Source: Gammaproteobacteria bacterium
Lineage (GTDB): Bacteria > Pseudomonadota > Gammaproteobacteria > Pseudomonadales > Halieaceae
Reading direction: 5' to 3'
Assembly (NCBI GenBank): GCA_024742415.1
Contig: JANSYN010000007.1
Span: forward strand, 1-64,000
DNA length: 64,000 bases
The notes beneath the pieces were generated by a model that was not told the DNA's origin, did not search any database, and saw only the letters and a program-made list of their open reading frames with translations. Of the stretch, positions 9,183 through 19,100 are shown in pieces; position 1 is the stretch's first letter; each line of letters opens with the position of its first letter. The position numbers and the translations under genes are program-made.

Positions 9183-10505
9183 ATGTCTCTGCGCCTGGCT
9201 TTATTACCGTGGCTTCTTTTCTGCTATCTACTGACTGCCGGGCCTGTGCTATCGGGTGAGGCGCAAGAGCACCAGAAGGCACTGGGGCTTATGCGCCTGG
9301 GCGATCATACAGCGGCAGTCGAGTTGCTCCTGAGGCAGCCTGTCTCTGGCTTGCAGCAAGCTTTGCTGGGCACTGCTTACAATCGACTGAAGAACTACGA
9401 GCAGGCAGTGGTCGCTCTGGAGCAAGCCATCGCACTGGGAAGTACGTCGACGGCGGTATCCACTGAACTGGGATATGCGCAGATGCAGTTGGGGCAATAT
9501 GGTGCCGCCCAACGCTCTTTGTCACACGCAACACAGCCGCATTCTGATGATATTTTTGCTAATGAACTATTGGCGCGTGCGGCAGCACTTGAGGCGGGAT
9601 TCTCACCACGTATCACCGGCGAGAGTCCATTTAGCGTGTGGTTCAGCAGTGACGCCGGTTACAACGATAACGTCCTGGCTATTGCCGACGGGCAAGCCTT
9701 GCCGCCGGGATTTGACGATGAGGCTTCGCCTTACATCGGGCTGTACCTGGGTGCGCGCTATCAACAGCAGAGTCAAGATGAAAGCGGCTTCAGTGCGAGC
9801 TACGCGTTCTCGTCGCGTTTTTATGACGAATTTTCAGAACTGAATTCACAGCAGCACATGATCGGTGCCCGGTATCTGGCACGGCTCTCGGCATCTACCG
9901 GGCTGGCACTGCGCACAGGCTGGAACACCTACCTTCTGGATGCTGATACCTTCAGAAGCCAGGCGAGTGCGGGCCTGGAGTTGGTTCATCGCTGGAATCG
10001 TGAACACCGAACAGCGCTGAGCACAGATTATATCGACAGCAACTACAAATTCTCTCCCGCGCTAGAGCGACTCGACCGCGATGGGGGCAGAACAGTAGCG
10101 CGATTGCGTCACCAGTATTTACACCATCAAACACGCTTGTTTGCCGAGCTGGGAATCGGCAGGAATGATGCTGATGGCGATGATTTTGACTTTGAGGAAT
10201 ATGGCATCCAGGCCGGTTTTCACCACTGGTTTTCCGCCGTCAATTATGGGGTTGTCGCAGGAAGGCCTGTTTTGGGTGTGACCGTTGCAATCAAGGAAGA
10301 GGCCTACGACGAATCCAGTGTCTTTCAACCAGATACTGACAGAGAAGATAGCGTTTTTGTCTCGTCGTTTGTGTTGCAAGTTCCCGTAGTCAATAAGTTC
10401 AGCATTTTTGTGCGTTATGACTGGCGCGACCAGGATTCTGATGTAGATCTTTTTAACTACGACCAACACCAGTACAGCGTTGGATTCACCAGGCTTATAA
10501 ACTAG
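9183..10505 (+). CDS. TPR-domain protein with C-terminal outer-membrane beta-barrel
   Basis: A signal peptide (cleavage likely after about residue 24) is followed by two to three tetratricopeptide repeats (about residues 28-140, for example NRLKNYEQAVVALEQAIAL). The remaining 300 residues alternate aromatic and polar residues in a beta-strand pattern and finish with a strand ending in RLIN. A periplasmic TPR domain joined to a C-terminal barrel resembles surface-lipoprotein assembly modifiers (Slam-like) and related barrels. I cannot prove that activity here. The next gene encodes a secreted proline-repeat protein 10 bp downstream, so the barrel could help bring that protein to the surface. 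Confidence 0.7.
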   Translation: MSLRLALLPWLLFCYLLTAGPVLSGEAQEHQKALGLMRLGDHTAAVELLLRQPVSGLQQALLGTAYNRLKNYEQAVVALEQAIALGSTSTAVSTELGYAQMQLGQYGAAQRSLSHATQPHSDDIFANELLARAAALEAGFSPRITGESPFSVWFSSDAGYNDNVLAIADGQALPPGFDDEASPYIGLYLGARYQQQSQDESGFSASYAFSSRFYDEFSELNSQQHMIGARYLARLSASTGLALRTGWNTYLLDADTFRSQASAGLELVHRWNREHRTALSTDYIDSNYKFSPALERLDRDGGRTVARLRHQYLHHQTRLFAELGIGRNDADGDDFDFEEYGIQAGFHHWFSAVNYGVVAGRPVLGVTVAIKEEAYDESSVFQPDTDREDSVFVSSFVLQVPVVNKFSIFVRYDWRDQDSDVDLFNYDQHQYSVGFTRLIN

Positions 10506-10515
10506 GAGTTTTGGC

Positions 10516-12120
10516 ATGAGAACCTTGTTTGGCATCACACTCTATGCCTGTGCCCTGCTGGCGTTACCTTTCTCTGCACCATCGAATGCGCAGGGCATGT
10601 GCACGCACCTGGGTGAGTCGGTGGAATGCCCCGGAGGCGTAACACCGGGCAGTGAAAGCCTGCGTTTTGAAGGCATGTTTATTATCTGGGCTGACGGTTC
10701 CATGACGCCTACAATCGAATGCTGTAGTCCGTTTGACCCTATGATTCCCGAACCACCCGAGCCAACACCACCGGAGCCAACACCACCGGAGCCGACACCA
10801 CCGGAGCCGACACCACCGGAGCCGACACCACCGGAGCCGACACCACCGGAGCCGACACCACCGGAGCCGACACCACCGGAGCCGACACCGCCCGAGCCGA
10901 CACCGCCGGTGAAAGACGATTCCATTGGCCTTGATGAAAACCTCGAGCTAAAAGGCCCCACCGATATGGCCGGGCGCACACCAGAGCCGTCGCCGCTGTC
11001 TCCTGAAAAAACAAGTACCGCTCCCAACGACGAGGCAAATCTGAACAGCAAAACCTTCACAACACTGGAAGAAGAAGTGGAAAAAATGCTCGAGGCAGAG
11101 CGCGCATCCAGCGCGGTTCCAATAGACAACAGTGTCTCGTACTGCGGGCCTGATGTGACCGACGGCTTCCTGGAGGCACTGGAGCTGATTGCTGCGCGCA
11201 TACAGGCGTTGCCCGATACCAACAAGGGTACGCTGGATGGCCTGGCGTTTATGCTAGCCAACGGTCAAGACATGGACTACCTGCCGCGGCTGGATTTCTG
11301 GCAGGGCAACAACCCCAATTGTCCGAACAACCGTTGCGCGTCCAGTGATCCCTGCTTCACGCTGTTTGATACCTGTGTACCGCGACACGTACTGAGCGAT
11401 ACTCTCTACGGCTTTGCGGTCGGCATGGTGGGCCTGCATCGCCAGGAAGCTGTCGCCGGTGGAGCCTATGCTGAGTACAACAAACGCTCCGGTGACGGCT
11501 GGCTCGCCGCCGCAAAAGCAGCGTTGGAAGATATCGGTGGCCCGGCTTCAGATATGAAAGAAAACCCTGCGTCAGTTGGAGCCTACTATTTCGGCCACTC
11601 TATTGCGGTTGCGGTTGAGTCGGGAAAACTCGGCGGTGAAGGTAATACACCCGTAAGTGGCATGAAGCCTGACGATGTCAAGGAGGAGGGCGATGCGTTG
11701 TCAACCTTTGACCGCTACATCAAACCTTCCATGAACCAGGCATATGCGTGGATGAAAGATTGCAAGACTTGCCCTGATACCACGCCTCTGTACACCTACG
11801 GCTGGGTGCAGGGCATCTTCGCCAAACGCAAAGATTGGTCGCGTATGAGTTGGACCATCAAGGGCGAAGACGGCGAGGACATGGTGCAGGAGGTCAATGA
11901 CGAGTTCTTGTTCCTCGACCCCTTTGAGGACAAACCGAAAGAAGGCCCCATGACGCAGACCGGGGCTAACACGTTCGAGGTTAGCGTTGAGGATAAACTG
12001 GACTTGCTGGAGCCTGTCATCAAGAAACACGCGAGCTACTTTCGCAGGTGGGAGCGATATTACAATGACAATGATATTCAGTTTGAGTTTGAAGATGACC
12101 AGGTTGCCGATGCTCCATAG
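10516..12120 (+). CDS. Secreted protein with ten Glu-Pro-Thr-Pro-Pro repeats
   Basis: This 534-residue protein has a signal peptide ending around Ala25 (PSNAQG) and a short N-terminal domain with several cysteines. A rigid (EPTPP)10 linker follows at about residues 82-131, then an acidic spacer and a C-terminal globular domain of about 330 residues with further cysteines (SDPCFTLFDTC, CKTCPD). The C-terminal domain is not one I recognise. Pairs of cysteines suggest disulfides in the periplasm or outside the cell, and the linker could span periplasm or cell wall. A strong AGGAG site precedes the ATG at 10516. It is 10 bp after the TPR/barrel gene, so co-transcription is likely. Confidence 0.72.
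   Translation: MRTLFGITLYACALLALPFSAPSNAQGMCTHLGESVECPGGVTPGSESLRFEGMFIIWADGSMTPTIECCSPFDPMIPEPPEPTPPEPTPPEPTPPEPTPPEPTPPEPTPPEPTPPEPTPPEPTPPEPTPPVKDDSIGLDENLELKGPTDMAGRTPEPSPLSPEKTSTAPNDEANLNSKTFTTLEEEVEKMLEAERASSAVPIDNSVSYCGPDVTDGFLEALELIAARIQALPDTNKGTLDGLAFMLANGQDMDYLPRLDFWQGNNPNCPNNRCASSDPCFTLFDTCVPRHVLSDTLYGFAVGMVGLHRQEAVAGGAYAEYNKRSGDGWLAAAKAALEDIGGPASDMKENPASVGAYYFGHSIAVAVESGKLGGEGNTPVSGMKPDDVKEEGDALSTFDRYIKPSMNQAYAWMKDCKTCPDTTPLYTYGWVQGIFAKRKDWSRMSWTIKGEDGEDMVQEVNDEFLFLDPFEDKPKEGPMTQTGANTFEVSVEDKLDLLEPVIKKHASYFRRWERYYNDNDIQFEFEDDQVADAP
10759..10908 (+). repeat. Ten 15-bp tandem repeats coding Glu-Pro-Thr-Pro-Pro
   Basis: Ten near-identical 15-bp units (gagccRacaccaccg type) lie in frame. 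Most central copies are identical, so unit number is expected to vary by slippage without breaking the frame. Confidence 0.95.
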
Positions 12121-12155
12121 AAGCTAGAGAGCGCTAGCGCTGAAAATCTCCCGCA

Positions 12156-12173
12156 GCTTTCCTCCAGGAAAGC
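12156..12173 (+). terminator. Possible hairpin after the proline-repeat gene
   Basis: A perfect 7-bp stem (GCTTTCC/GGAAAGC) with a 4-nt loop lies 35 bp after the stop. There is no T-tract, so it may be only a weak or Rho-assisted terminator. A separate 12-bp palindrome (agcgctagcgct) lies at about 12130-12141. Confidence 0.35.
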
Positions 12174-12203
12174 AGTTGCTGCCAGCGTTATTGAATTCCG
12201 ATA

Positions 12204-12431
12204 ATGTCGGAAAATGATCCCAAGGGTGTGGGTCACGTGTACATGCAAAGGTCGGTGATTTTCAGGATCGCGGTATTCGTGACAGTGGCTATACTGGTTG
12301 CGGCCCTATTTTGGCTAACGCTTGATGAACCTGACTCCAGTGCAGGCCCACAACTTGATATCAGTGGTGCGGTGCTTGCCGAGCAAGCGAGCGATCAGGA
12401 TGCGCTGGTAAATCGGGCCCTATTGCTCTAA
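12204..12431 (+). CDS. Small single-pass membrane protein, probably truncated
   Basis: The 75-residue frame has one membrane helix (about residues 19-38, rich in Val, Ala and Leu), then a short acidic periplasmic-type tail. It stops exactly where sequence looking like an IS6-family end begins, so the original protein was probably longer and was cut by the insertion. The ribosome site before the ATG is poor. It follows the proline-repeat gene in the same direction and may once have been part of that cluster. Confidence 0.45.
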   Translation: MSENDPKGVGHVYMQRSVIFRIAVFVTVAILVAALFWLTLDEPDSSAGPQLDISGAVLAEQASDQDALVNRALLL

Positions 12432-12474
12432 GGGTATCGCCAAGTTAACTAGCGGATATTGGTAGGATCGGCCC

Positions 12475-12830
12475 ATGAATACTTACAAGCGCCACCGATT
12501 CCCACCCGACTTCATCTCCTATGCAGTCTGGCTCTACTACAGATTCAAACTGAGTCACCGAGACATTGAAGATCTCTTAGCCGAACGAGGTACCACTGCC
12601 AGCCGAGAGGCGATTCGCATGTGGTGTATAAAGTTCGGTGCCATTTATACTTATACCCGCCGCTTGAAACGGAAACACCGAGGCTACGGCGACACCTTTT
12701 ACATCGACGAAGTCTTTGCCGGTGTGCCGGACCATTCAGATCAATGGCAAGCAACACAACCTGTAGAGGGCGGTGGATCAGTATGGTGAAGCCGTTGTGC
12801 GCTTTGCTGCCATCCAGGGGGAGATAATTC
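12475..12830 (+). pseudogene. IS6-family transposase remnant (frameshifted)
   Basis: The first ~80 residues from the ATG at 12475 match the start of IS6-family DDE transposases: FPPDFISYAVWLYYRF, LSHRDIEDLLAERGT and RRLKRKHRGYGDTFYIDEV, the last holding the first catalytic Asp. The frame is then lost. The continuation (INGKQHN, an in-frame stop in place of the expected Trp, then RAVDQYGEAV) is in another frame. The remaining catalytic residues are absent. The element is therefore dead and cut short. The left end probably starts around 12433, and no matching right inverted repeat is visible downstream. Confidence 0.85.
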
Positions 12831-13220
12831 CCGGTATCGGTATTGAAAATTCATGGATGCCTGGGCCTGCTGGTAAACGGATTCTTGTTCTTCTGGGAAT
12901 TTCCCATGCAGGAAGTATTAAAGGCATTCATAACCTCGCCTGCAAGGCCGGAATAAAACTACCGCCTGAAAACTTTACCTGTTCTTATGTACAGAGCTGA
13001 CTACGCGAACCACGGCTATTAGAGTTGTTTCACTGCTTCGCACGGCATGTTTTTCAATGCACAGTGATTTCTGGCATGATCAACCGTTGCACAAGCGCTG
13101 GGTTTTCCCCAGAACCAATAATGAATAACTCCATCTGCCACCGGAATAGCTAAGTGGAGAGGAGGCAGTGCAGGCCGGGGAATCCCTGGTCTCGCAAGGT
13201 CTTGGGAGACTTGAACAGCG
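12831..13220. other. Junction region between IS remnant and defence island
   Basis: A 75-codon frame (12773-13000) runs from IS6 remnant sequence into unrelated sequence of unknown origin. I do not regard it as a gene. No integrase, tRNA fragment or attachment repeat is visible. A short CTGGG/CCCAG inverted repeat lies near 13101-13115. The promoter of the downstream operon should be here, but no strong boxes stand out. Confidence 0.45.
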
Positions 13221-16133
13221 GTGAATCAAGCACTTTACGCCCCCGGCGCAAGAGTCGTCATTCGAGACTGTGAGTGGATCGTGCGGCGCGCTGACGCCTG
13301 CGATGACGGCGGCTACGTACTCACGGTTGATGGACTCTCGGAGCTGGTGAGCGGCAAAAGCGCGCAGTTTCTCACCAGTCTGGAAGAACAGGCGGATGCC
13401 ATTCGCGTGCTGGACCCGGCCGAAACCCGGTTCGAGCAGGACCTGAGCCCCGGGTTCGAAAAAAGCCGCCTGTTTATCGAGACGCAATTACGCCAGATTA
13501 CCCCGGCAGACCAGCGCATTCACCTGGGCCACAGGGCGGCGATGGACGCGGTGCCCTACCAACTGGACCCGGCCCTGCAGGCGCTCAGGCAGAACCGCCA
13601 GCGGATTCTCATTGCCGATGCGGTGGGCCTGGGCAAAACCCTGGAAGCGGGCATCCTGATGACCGAACTCATGCGCCGGGGGCGGGGCAAGCGTATTCTC
13701 GTGCTCACCCTCAAAAGCATGATGACTCAGTTTCAGAAGGAAATGTGGAACCGCTTTACCATCCCGCTCACGCGGCTGGATTCCGCAGGTCTGCAGCGCG
13801 TGCGCAACAATATTCCGGGTAACCACAATCCCTTTTACTATTACGACAAGTCGATCATCTCCGTCGATACTCTCAAGCAGGACAACGAATACCGCCGTCA
13901 CCTAGAGCAGGCCTACTGGGACATCATCGTCATTGACGAGGCGCACAATGTGGCCGAGCGGGGTACCAGCTCACAGCGGGCCCAGCTGGCGCAACTCCTG
14001 GCCGGCCGCTCAGACACCTTGATCATGCTCTCCGCCACTCCCCACGACGGCAAGGCCAAATCCTTCGCCAGCCTGATGAACATGCTGGACCCTACCGCAA
14101 TCTCCGACCCGGAGGACTATAGCCGGGAGGATTTCCGCGACAAGGGGCTGGTGATCCGCCGCTTCAAGAAAGACATCCGTGACCAGGTTCAGCAGGAATT
14201 CAAGGAACGGGTGGTCAACGATATCTACCTTGATGCCTCACCGGAGGAGGAGGCCGCCTACCAGGCCTTGCTGGACGTGCCGTTTACCTATCGCGGCGAG
14301 CACAGCGCCGAGCGCAACGGCCAGCTGGTTCGCATCGGCCTGCAGAAATCCATTTTCAGCTCACCGGCGGCGGCTGGAGTGTCCGTGGAGCAGCGCATCA
14401 AGAAGCTCGCTGCTAAAGGGCAGCCCAGCGAGGACGAACGGCAGGAAATTGCAGCGCTCAATGCGCTGCTGCTCGCCCTGAGCAATATCACGCCGGAGCG
14501 TTTCAACAAATACCAGCAGTTGCGCAAGCTGCTGAAGAGCAAGGAATACGGCTGGAAGAAAACCAACACCGAAGATCGCCTGGTGATCTTCAGCGAGCGT
14601 ATCGAAACCCTCCAATGGCTGCACGGCCAGCTGCGGGGCGACCTCAAATTGAAAGACGATGCGGTGCAGATTCTCCACGGCGGCATGAGTGATATTGAGC
14701 AGCAGGACATCGTTGAGGCCTTTGGTAAATCCGAGTCCAGCTTGCGGGTATTGTTGTGTTCCGATGTGGCAAGTGAGGGCATTAACCTGCATTACCTCTC
14801 ACACCGACTGGTGCACTTTGATTTGCCCTGGTCGCTGATGGTGTTCCAGCAACGCAACGGTCGGGTAGACCGTTATGGCCAGACGTCAACGCCGATCATC
14901 ACCTACCTGATCAATCGTAGTGATAATCCCACGGTAAAAGGTGACCAGCGCATCCTGGAAATCCTCAAGGAAAAGGACGAGCAGGCCTACAAGAATATTG
15001 GTGACCCGGCCACGTTCATGAAGGTACACGACCCGAACGCCGAGGAGGAGTTGACTGCCGAGGCCATGGCTGCCGGCACCCGGGCCGAAGACTTCGATGC
15101 CAAATACGAGGCGGACGCCAGTAATGAGGGTGATGACCTGCTGGCCCTGTTCCTCAACCCCGAGGCTGCCCAGCCCAAAACGCCTGCAGAAGCCGAGCTA
15201 CACACCGTAGAGCGCTATAGCCTGTTTGCCAGCGATTACGAGTTTGCCCGCCAGGCCCTGGAGGCCATCAACCGCGAGCGTAAACAGGTGAGCTTCAGTG
15301 CCAATCGCGAGCGGCAGACTCTTACCCTGACACCGCCGGACGATCTGGAATACCGCTTCCGCTTCCTGCCGTCGGAAATCCAGCCGGAGAACGGCAGCCT
15401 GGTGCTGACAGCCGATAAAGCCCGCTTCGAGGATGAAATCCGTCGCAGCCGGCAGGATGAAAATGCCTGGCCCAAGCTGCATTATCTCTGGCCTCAGCAC
15501 CCCGCCATCCAGTGGCTGGAAGACAAACTGCTGGCCCAGGTGGCCCGCCACAGTGCCCCGGTACTGGCGCTGCCAGGCACCCCGGAGGTAAGCACCGTAC
15601 TGCCAGCCGGTGAGGCGGTATTTCTGGTTAGTGGCCTGATCCCCAATCGCAAGGCGCACCCGGTGGTCTGGCAGTGGTTCGCCATCCGCTGCGCAGGCGG
15701 CAGCGTGATCGAAGTGCTACCTGCGGAAAAATGGTTGCAGCAGTTGCAGTTGGATGACCAGCTGCCCAACCGCGGCGAGCCGGTGGATATTGCTGCCCTG
15801 GAGGCCTTGCGCCAGCCGGTGATTGCGGCCGTCAATACAGAAATGGCCGGTATTCAGGCGCAGTACAGCGCCGCCTGGCAGCCGCAACTGGACGCACAGC
15901 TTGCCAAGCTGCAGGCGCTCAAAAAGCGCCAGGTACAGCAACTCGACCTGCAACTGGGCCGCTCTGCCCAGGCCGAGCACTTCAAGGCTGCCCGCCGGGA
16001 GGAGCGTCTGCAGCATATCGAACGGGTCTTCCGGGACCACCAGACCTGGGTGCGGGACACCCTGAGCATTGAGCCGGTACCGTTTATTCAGATCGTCGCG
16101 GTGTTTACCCATGAACAAGGCCTCCGGGAGTGA
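13221..16133 (+). CDS. SNF2-family helicase/translocase of a DISARM-related defence array
   Basis: The 970-residue product has a complete SNF2/SF2 core. Motif I is DAVGLGKTLEAG (about 133-144), motif II is VIDEAHN (DEAH at about 239-242), motif III is LSATPHDGK, and motif VI is QQRNGRVDRYGQ (about 543-554). The C-terminal 350 residues form a charged, coiled-coil-rich extension. Size, architecture and the methylase directly downstream (9 bp) match the DrmD-type helicase of class 1 DISARM and relatives. The likely role is ATP-driven movement on DNA during recognition or blocking of phage DNA. The start is a GTG at 13221. This is the first gene of a long same-strand cluster. I cannot separate true DISARM from its relatives without phylogeny. 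Confidence 0.82.
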   Translation: MNQALYAPGARVVIRDCEWIVRRADACDDGGYVLTVDGLSELVSGKSAQFLTSLEEQADAIRVLDPAETRFEQDLSPGFEKSRLFIETQLRQITPADQRIHLGHRAAMDAVPYQLDPALQALRQNRQRILIADAVGLGKTLEAGILMTELMRRGRGKRILVLTLKSMMTQFQKEMWNRFTIPLTRLDSAGLQRVRNNIPGNHNPFYYYDKSIISVDTLKQDNEYRRHLEQAYWDIIVIDEAHNVAERGTSSQRAQLAQLLAGRSDTLIMLSATPHDGKAKSFASLMNMLDPTAISDPEDYSREDFRDKGLVIRRFKKDIRDQVQQEFKERVVNDIYLDASPEEEAAYQALLDVPFTYRGEHSAERNGQLVRIGLQKSIFSSPAAAGVSVEQRIKKLAAKGQPSEDERQEIAALNALLLALSNITPERFNKYQQLRKLLKSKEYGWKKTNTEDRLVIFSERIETLQWLHGQLRGDLKLKDDAVQILHGGMSDIEQQDIVEAFGKSESSLRVLLCSDVASEGINLHYLSHRLVHFDLPWSLMVFQQRNGRVDRYGQTSTPIITYLINRSDNPTVKGDQRILEILKEKDEQAYKNIGDPATFMKVHDPNAEEELTAEAMAAGTRAEDFDAKYEADASNEGDDLLALFLNPEAAQPKTPAEAELHTVERYSLFASDYEFARQALEAINRERKQVSFSANRERQTLTLTPPDDLEYRFRFLPSEIQPENGSLVLTADKARFEDEIRRSRQDENAWPKLHYLWPQHPAIQWLEDKLLAQVARHSAPVLALPGTPEVSTVLPAGEAVFLVSGLIPNRKAHPVVWQWFAIRCAGGSVIEVLPAEKWLQQLQLDDQLPNRGEPVDIAALEALRQPVIAAVNTEMAGIQAQYSAAWQPQLDAQLAKLQALKKRQVQQLDLQLGRSAQAEHFKAARREERLQHIERVFRDHQTWVRDTLSIEPVPFIQIVAVFTHEQGLRE

Positions 16134-16142
16134 AGCAGTAGC

Positions 16143-19100
16143 ATGGCCATACAAGACACTGCCGCCACCTTCATTGGCCTTGCCAACGACAATGAATTCT
16201 TCAGCGCCCACTATCTCGCTGAGGTTTTTCAGGGCGATTTTGCCGATACCATCAAGGAGTGGGAGGCTCGCGAGGAGGCCGCAAAAGAGCAGGGCGCAGA
16301 CTACACCACGCCCCACCGCGCCCTGCGCAATCTCAACCAGCGCTATTTCGCCCTGCGCCACACACTTAAATCCGAGCGCAACGCGGCCGAACGCATCCGC
16401 CTGCAGCGCGAGTTTTTTCAGGCGCTTGTGGCCGTTTTCGGCATCCCCTGGCAGGCGCAGAACCGCGAGGTTGCCCCGCATACCGAATTGCCCGTGCTGG
16501 CTGCCCTCGGTGACCAGCTCTGGGTGCTGGGGGCTTTGGATACCAACAATGAGGGCGAAGACCCTCTCTCCCTGGAGCTGCACAGCAACCAGTTCTTCGG
16601 CCCCGGCCCGCACCACGACAAACTGAAGAACACGAGCTGGTACAGCATTCTCAACGAGGCCGTTTTCCGTCAGTCCACTCCCCATAACGAGAGCCCGCCC
16701 CGCTGGGTACTCCTGCTCTCCGACCGCCAGGGCATTCTCATTGATCGCTACAAGTGGTCGCAGAACCGCATGCTGCGCTTCGACTGGGAAGAAATTCTCG
16801 GCCGCCGCGATGACAAAACCCTGAAGGCCACGGCGGTACTCCTGCACCGGGAAAGCCTGGCGCCAGACGAGGGCCAATGCCGCCTCGACAGCCTGGACGA
16901 GAACAGCCACAAACACGCCTTTGCGGTATCCGACGATCTCAAGTACGCCCTGCGCCAGGCCATCGAACTGCTGGGCAACGAAGCGGCCGAGCAGCTCATT
17001 GAGCAGGCGCGGGAGCGTAAAGAGGGGATTTACACCGGCCAGAACGCACTGGAGGCGGACCAGCTCTCCAGGGAGTGCTTGCGCTACATGTACCGCCTGC
17101 TGTTCCTGTTCTACATTGAAGCGCGGCCGGAACTGGGCTACCTGCCGGCCAGTGACGAAACCTGGCGCCGGGGCTACAGCCTGGAGAGCCTGCGAGATCT
17201 GGAAAGCGTGCGGCTGACCACTGAGGAAAGCCGGCGGGGCCGCTATTTCCATGCGAGCCTGCAGCGCATGTTTGGCCTGATCTACGCAGGCAACGAGCGC
17301 CGCCGCCAGGCCGATCATTACCATGAAAGCGTCGCCAATGCCTTTACCCTGCAGGGGCTGGACAGCCACCTGTTCGACCCGGCCAAAACCCCGCTGCTCA
17401 ACCGCGTGGTATTCAGCAACGCAACCCTGCAGCAGGTGATTCAGAGCATGTCGCTCACCCGCCCCACCAGCGGCCGCAGGCGTAGGGGCCGGGTGAGTTA
17501 TACGCAACTCGGCATCAACCAGCTCGGTGCGGTGTACGAGGCCCTGCTCAGCTACCGTGGCTTCTTCGCCATTGAAGACCTGTACGAAGTCGCCCCCAAA
17601 GGCCAGAACATCAACCCGGACGAGCTGGACACCGGCTACTTTGTTACCCGCGAGCAGCTCGAGGAATTCAACGACAACGAGCGCGTGTACGACAAGATTG
17701 ATGGTAGCAAGCGCCTGCGCATCCACCCCAAAGGCAAGTTTATCTACCGTATGGCGGGCCGGGACCGGGAAAAGAGCGCCAGCTACTACACCCCTGAAGT
17801 GCTCACCAAAAGCCTGGTGAAATACACCCTCAAGGAACGCCTGACGGACGACGTAACGGCAGACGACATTCTCAACCTCACTATCTGCGAGCCCGCCATG
17901 GGCAGCGCCGCGTTCCTGAACGAAGCCGTCAACCAGCTTGGCGAGGCCTATCTAACCCTGAAACAGCAGGAACTTGGCCAGCGCATCCCCCATGAAGACT
18001 ACCAGCGTGAACTGCAGCGGGTAAAAATGCACATCGCCGACCACAACGTGTTCGGGGTAGACCTCAACCCCATCGCCGTGGAACTGGCGGAAGTGTCCCT
18101 GTGGCTGAACGCCCTTAGCGGTGGCCACAACGTCCCCTGGTTCGGCTACCAGTTGTTCACCGGCAACAGCCTGATCGGCGCCCGCCGCGAGGTGTACCCC
18201 AAAATTGCGTTGAAGAAGCAGGCCAAAGAAGGCCTCTGGTACAACCACGCCCCGCGCCGGCTGAACCCGGAAACCCTGCTGAGCCCGGCGGGCGAGGGCG
18301 GCCGCAGTGGCAACGACATTTACCACTTCCTGCTGCCCGACCCCGGCATGGCCGGCTATAAAGACAATGTAGCCAAACAACTGCGGCCGGATGCCTTCAA
18401 GCAGATAAAGGTATGGAAAAAAGACTTCTGCGCCCCGCTGGACGAGGCCGAGATCGGCATCCTGCAAAGCCTGAGTAGCGCGGTAGACCGCCTGTGGCGC
18501 GAGCACACGCAAATGCTCGCCCAACACCGCCGACGCACCGAAGATACCTACCCCCTTTGGGGGCAGCAGGGTGTGGAGGAATACCATACGTCCACCCACG
18601 AGAAGGACGCCCTGCGCAACCACGGCATTTTCAACACCAACGCGCGCATGGCCTCGCCTTACCGGCGCCTGAAGCTGGCCATGGACTACTGGTGTGCCCT
18701 CTGGTTCTGGCCGCTGGACAAGGTAGACCAACTGCCCGACCGCCAGAAATGGCTGTTCGACCTGAACACCATCCTCAACAGCGCCGGCACCTTTGATTTC
18801 GCCCCCCAGCAGGAAAGCCTGCTCGATAGCGGTTCAGACTTACAAGATGGCTCGCAGCAAGACCAGGGCGATACATTCGTCAAACCCATCGAGGATCTCT
18901 TCGCCGCCGAAGCGCCCCAGCCAAGCCTGCGTGAAGAAACCGCCGCTGTTCGCGAGGTCAGCAACCAGCGTGGCGAACTCAACCTGGAAAAATTGTTCAA
19001 GAACCCCTTCTTCAACACCCTGGCCATCGCCAACGAGCTGAGCGAACACTACCGCTTCTTCCACTGGGAACTGGCCTTCGCCGATGTGTTTGCCCAGCGC

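Noticed and set aside
10542-11261. Minus-strand frame with Gly-Val-Gly-Ser repeats
   Set aside because: It is the reverse reading of the Glu-Pro-Thr-Pro-Pro repeats.
10516-12120. TonB-like protein suggested by the Pro-rich linker
   Set aside because: There is a cleavable signal peptide instead of a TonB anchor, and no TonB C-terminal motif.
12773-13000. A 75-codon gene after the IS6 remnant
   Set aside because: It begins inside out-of-frame transposase sequence and runs into unrelated DNA; no domain or start signal.
15717-17726. A 669-codon minus-strand open frame across the SNF2/methylase junction
   Set aside because: It spans two well-supported helicase and methylase genes and has no recognisable domain. 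Long antisense frames are expected from the third-position GC bias.
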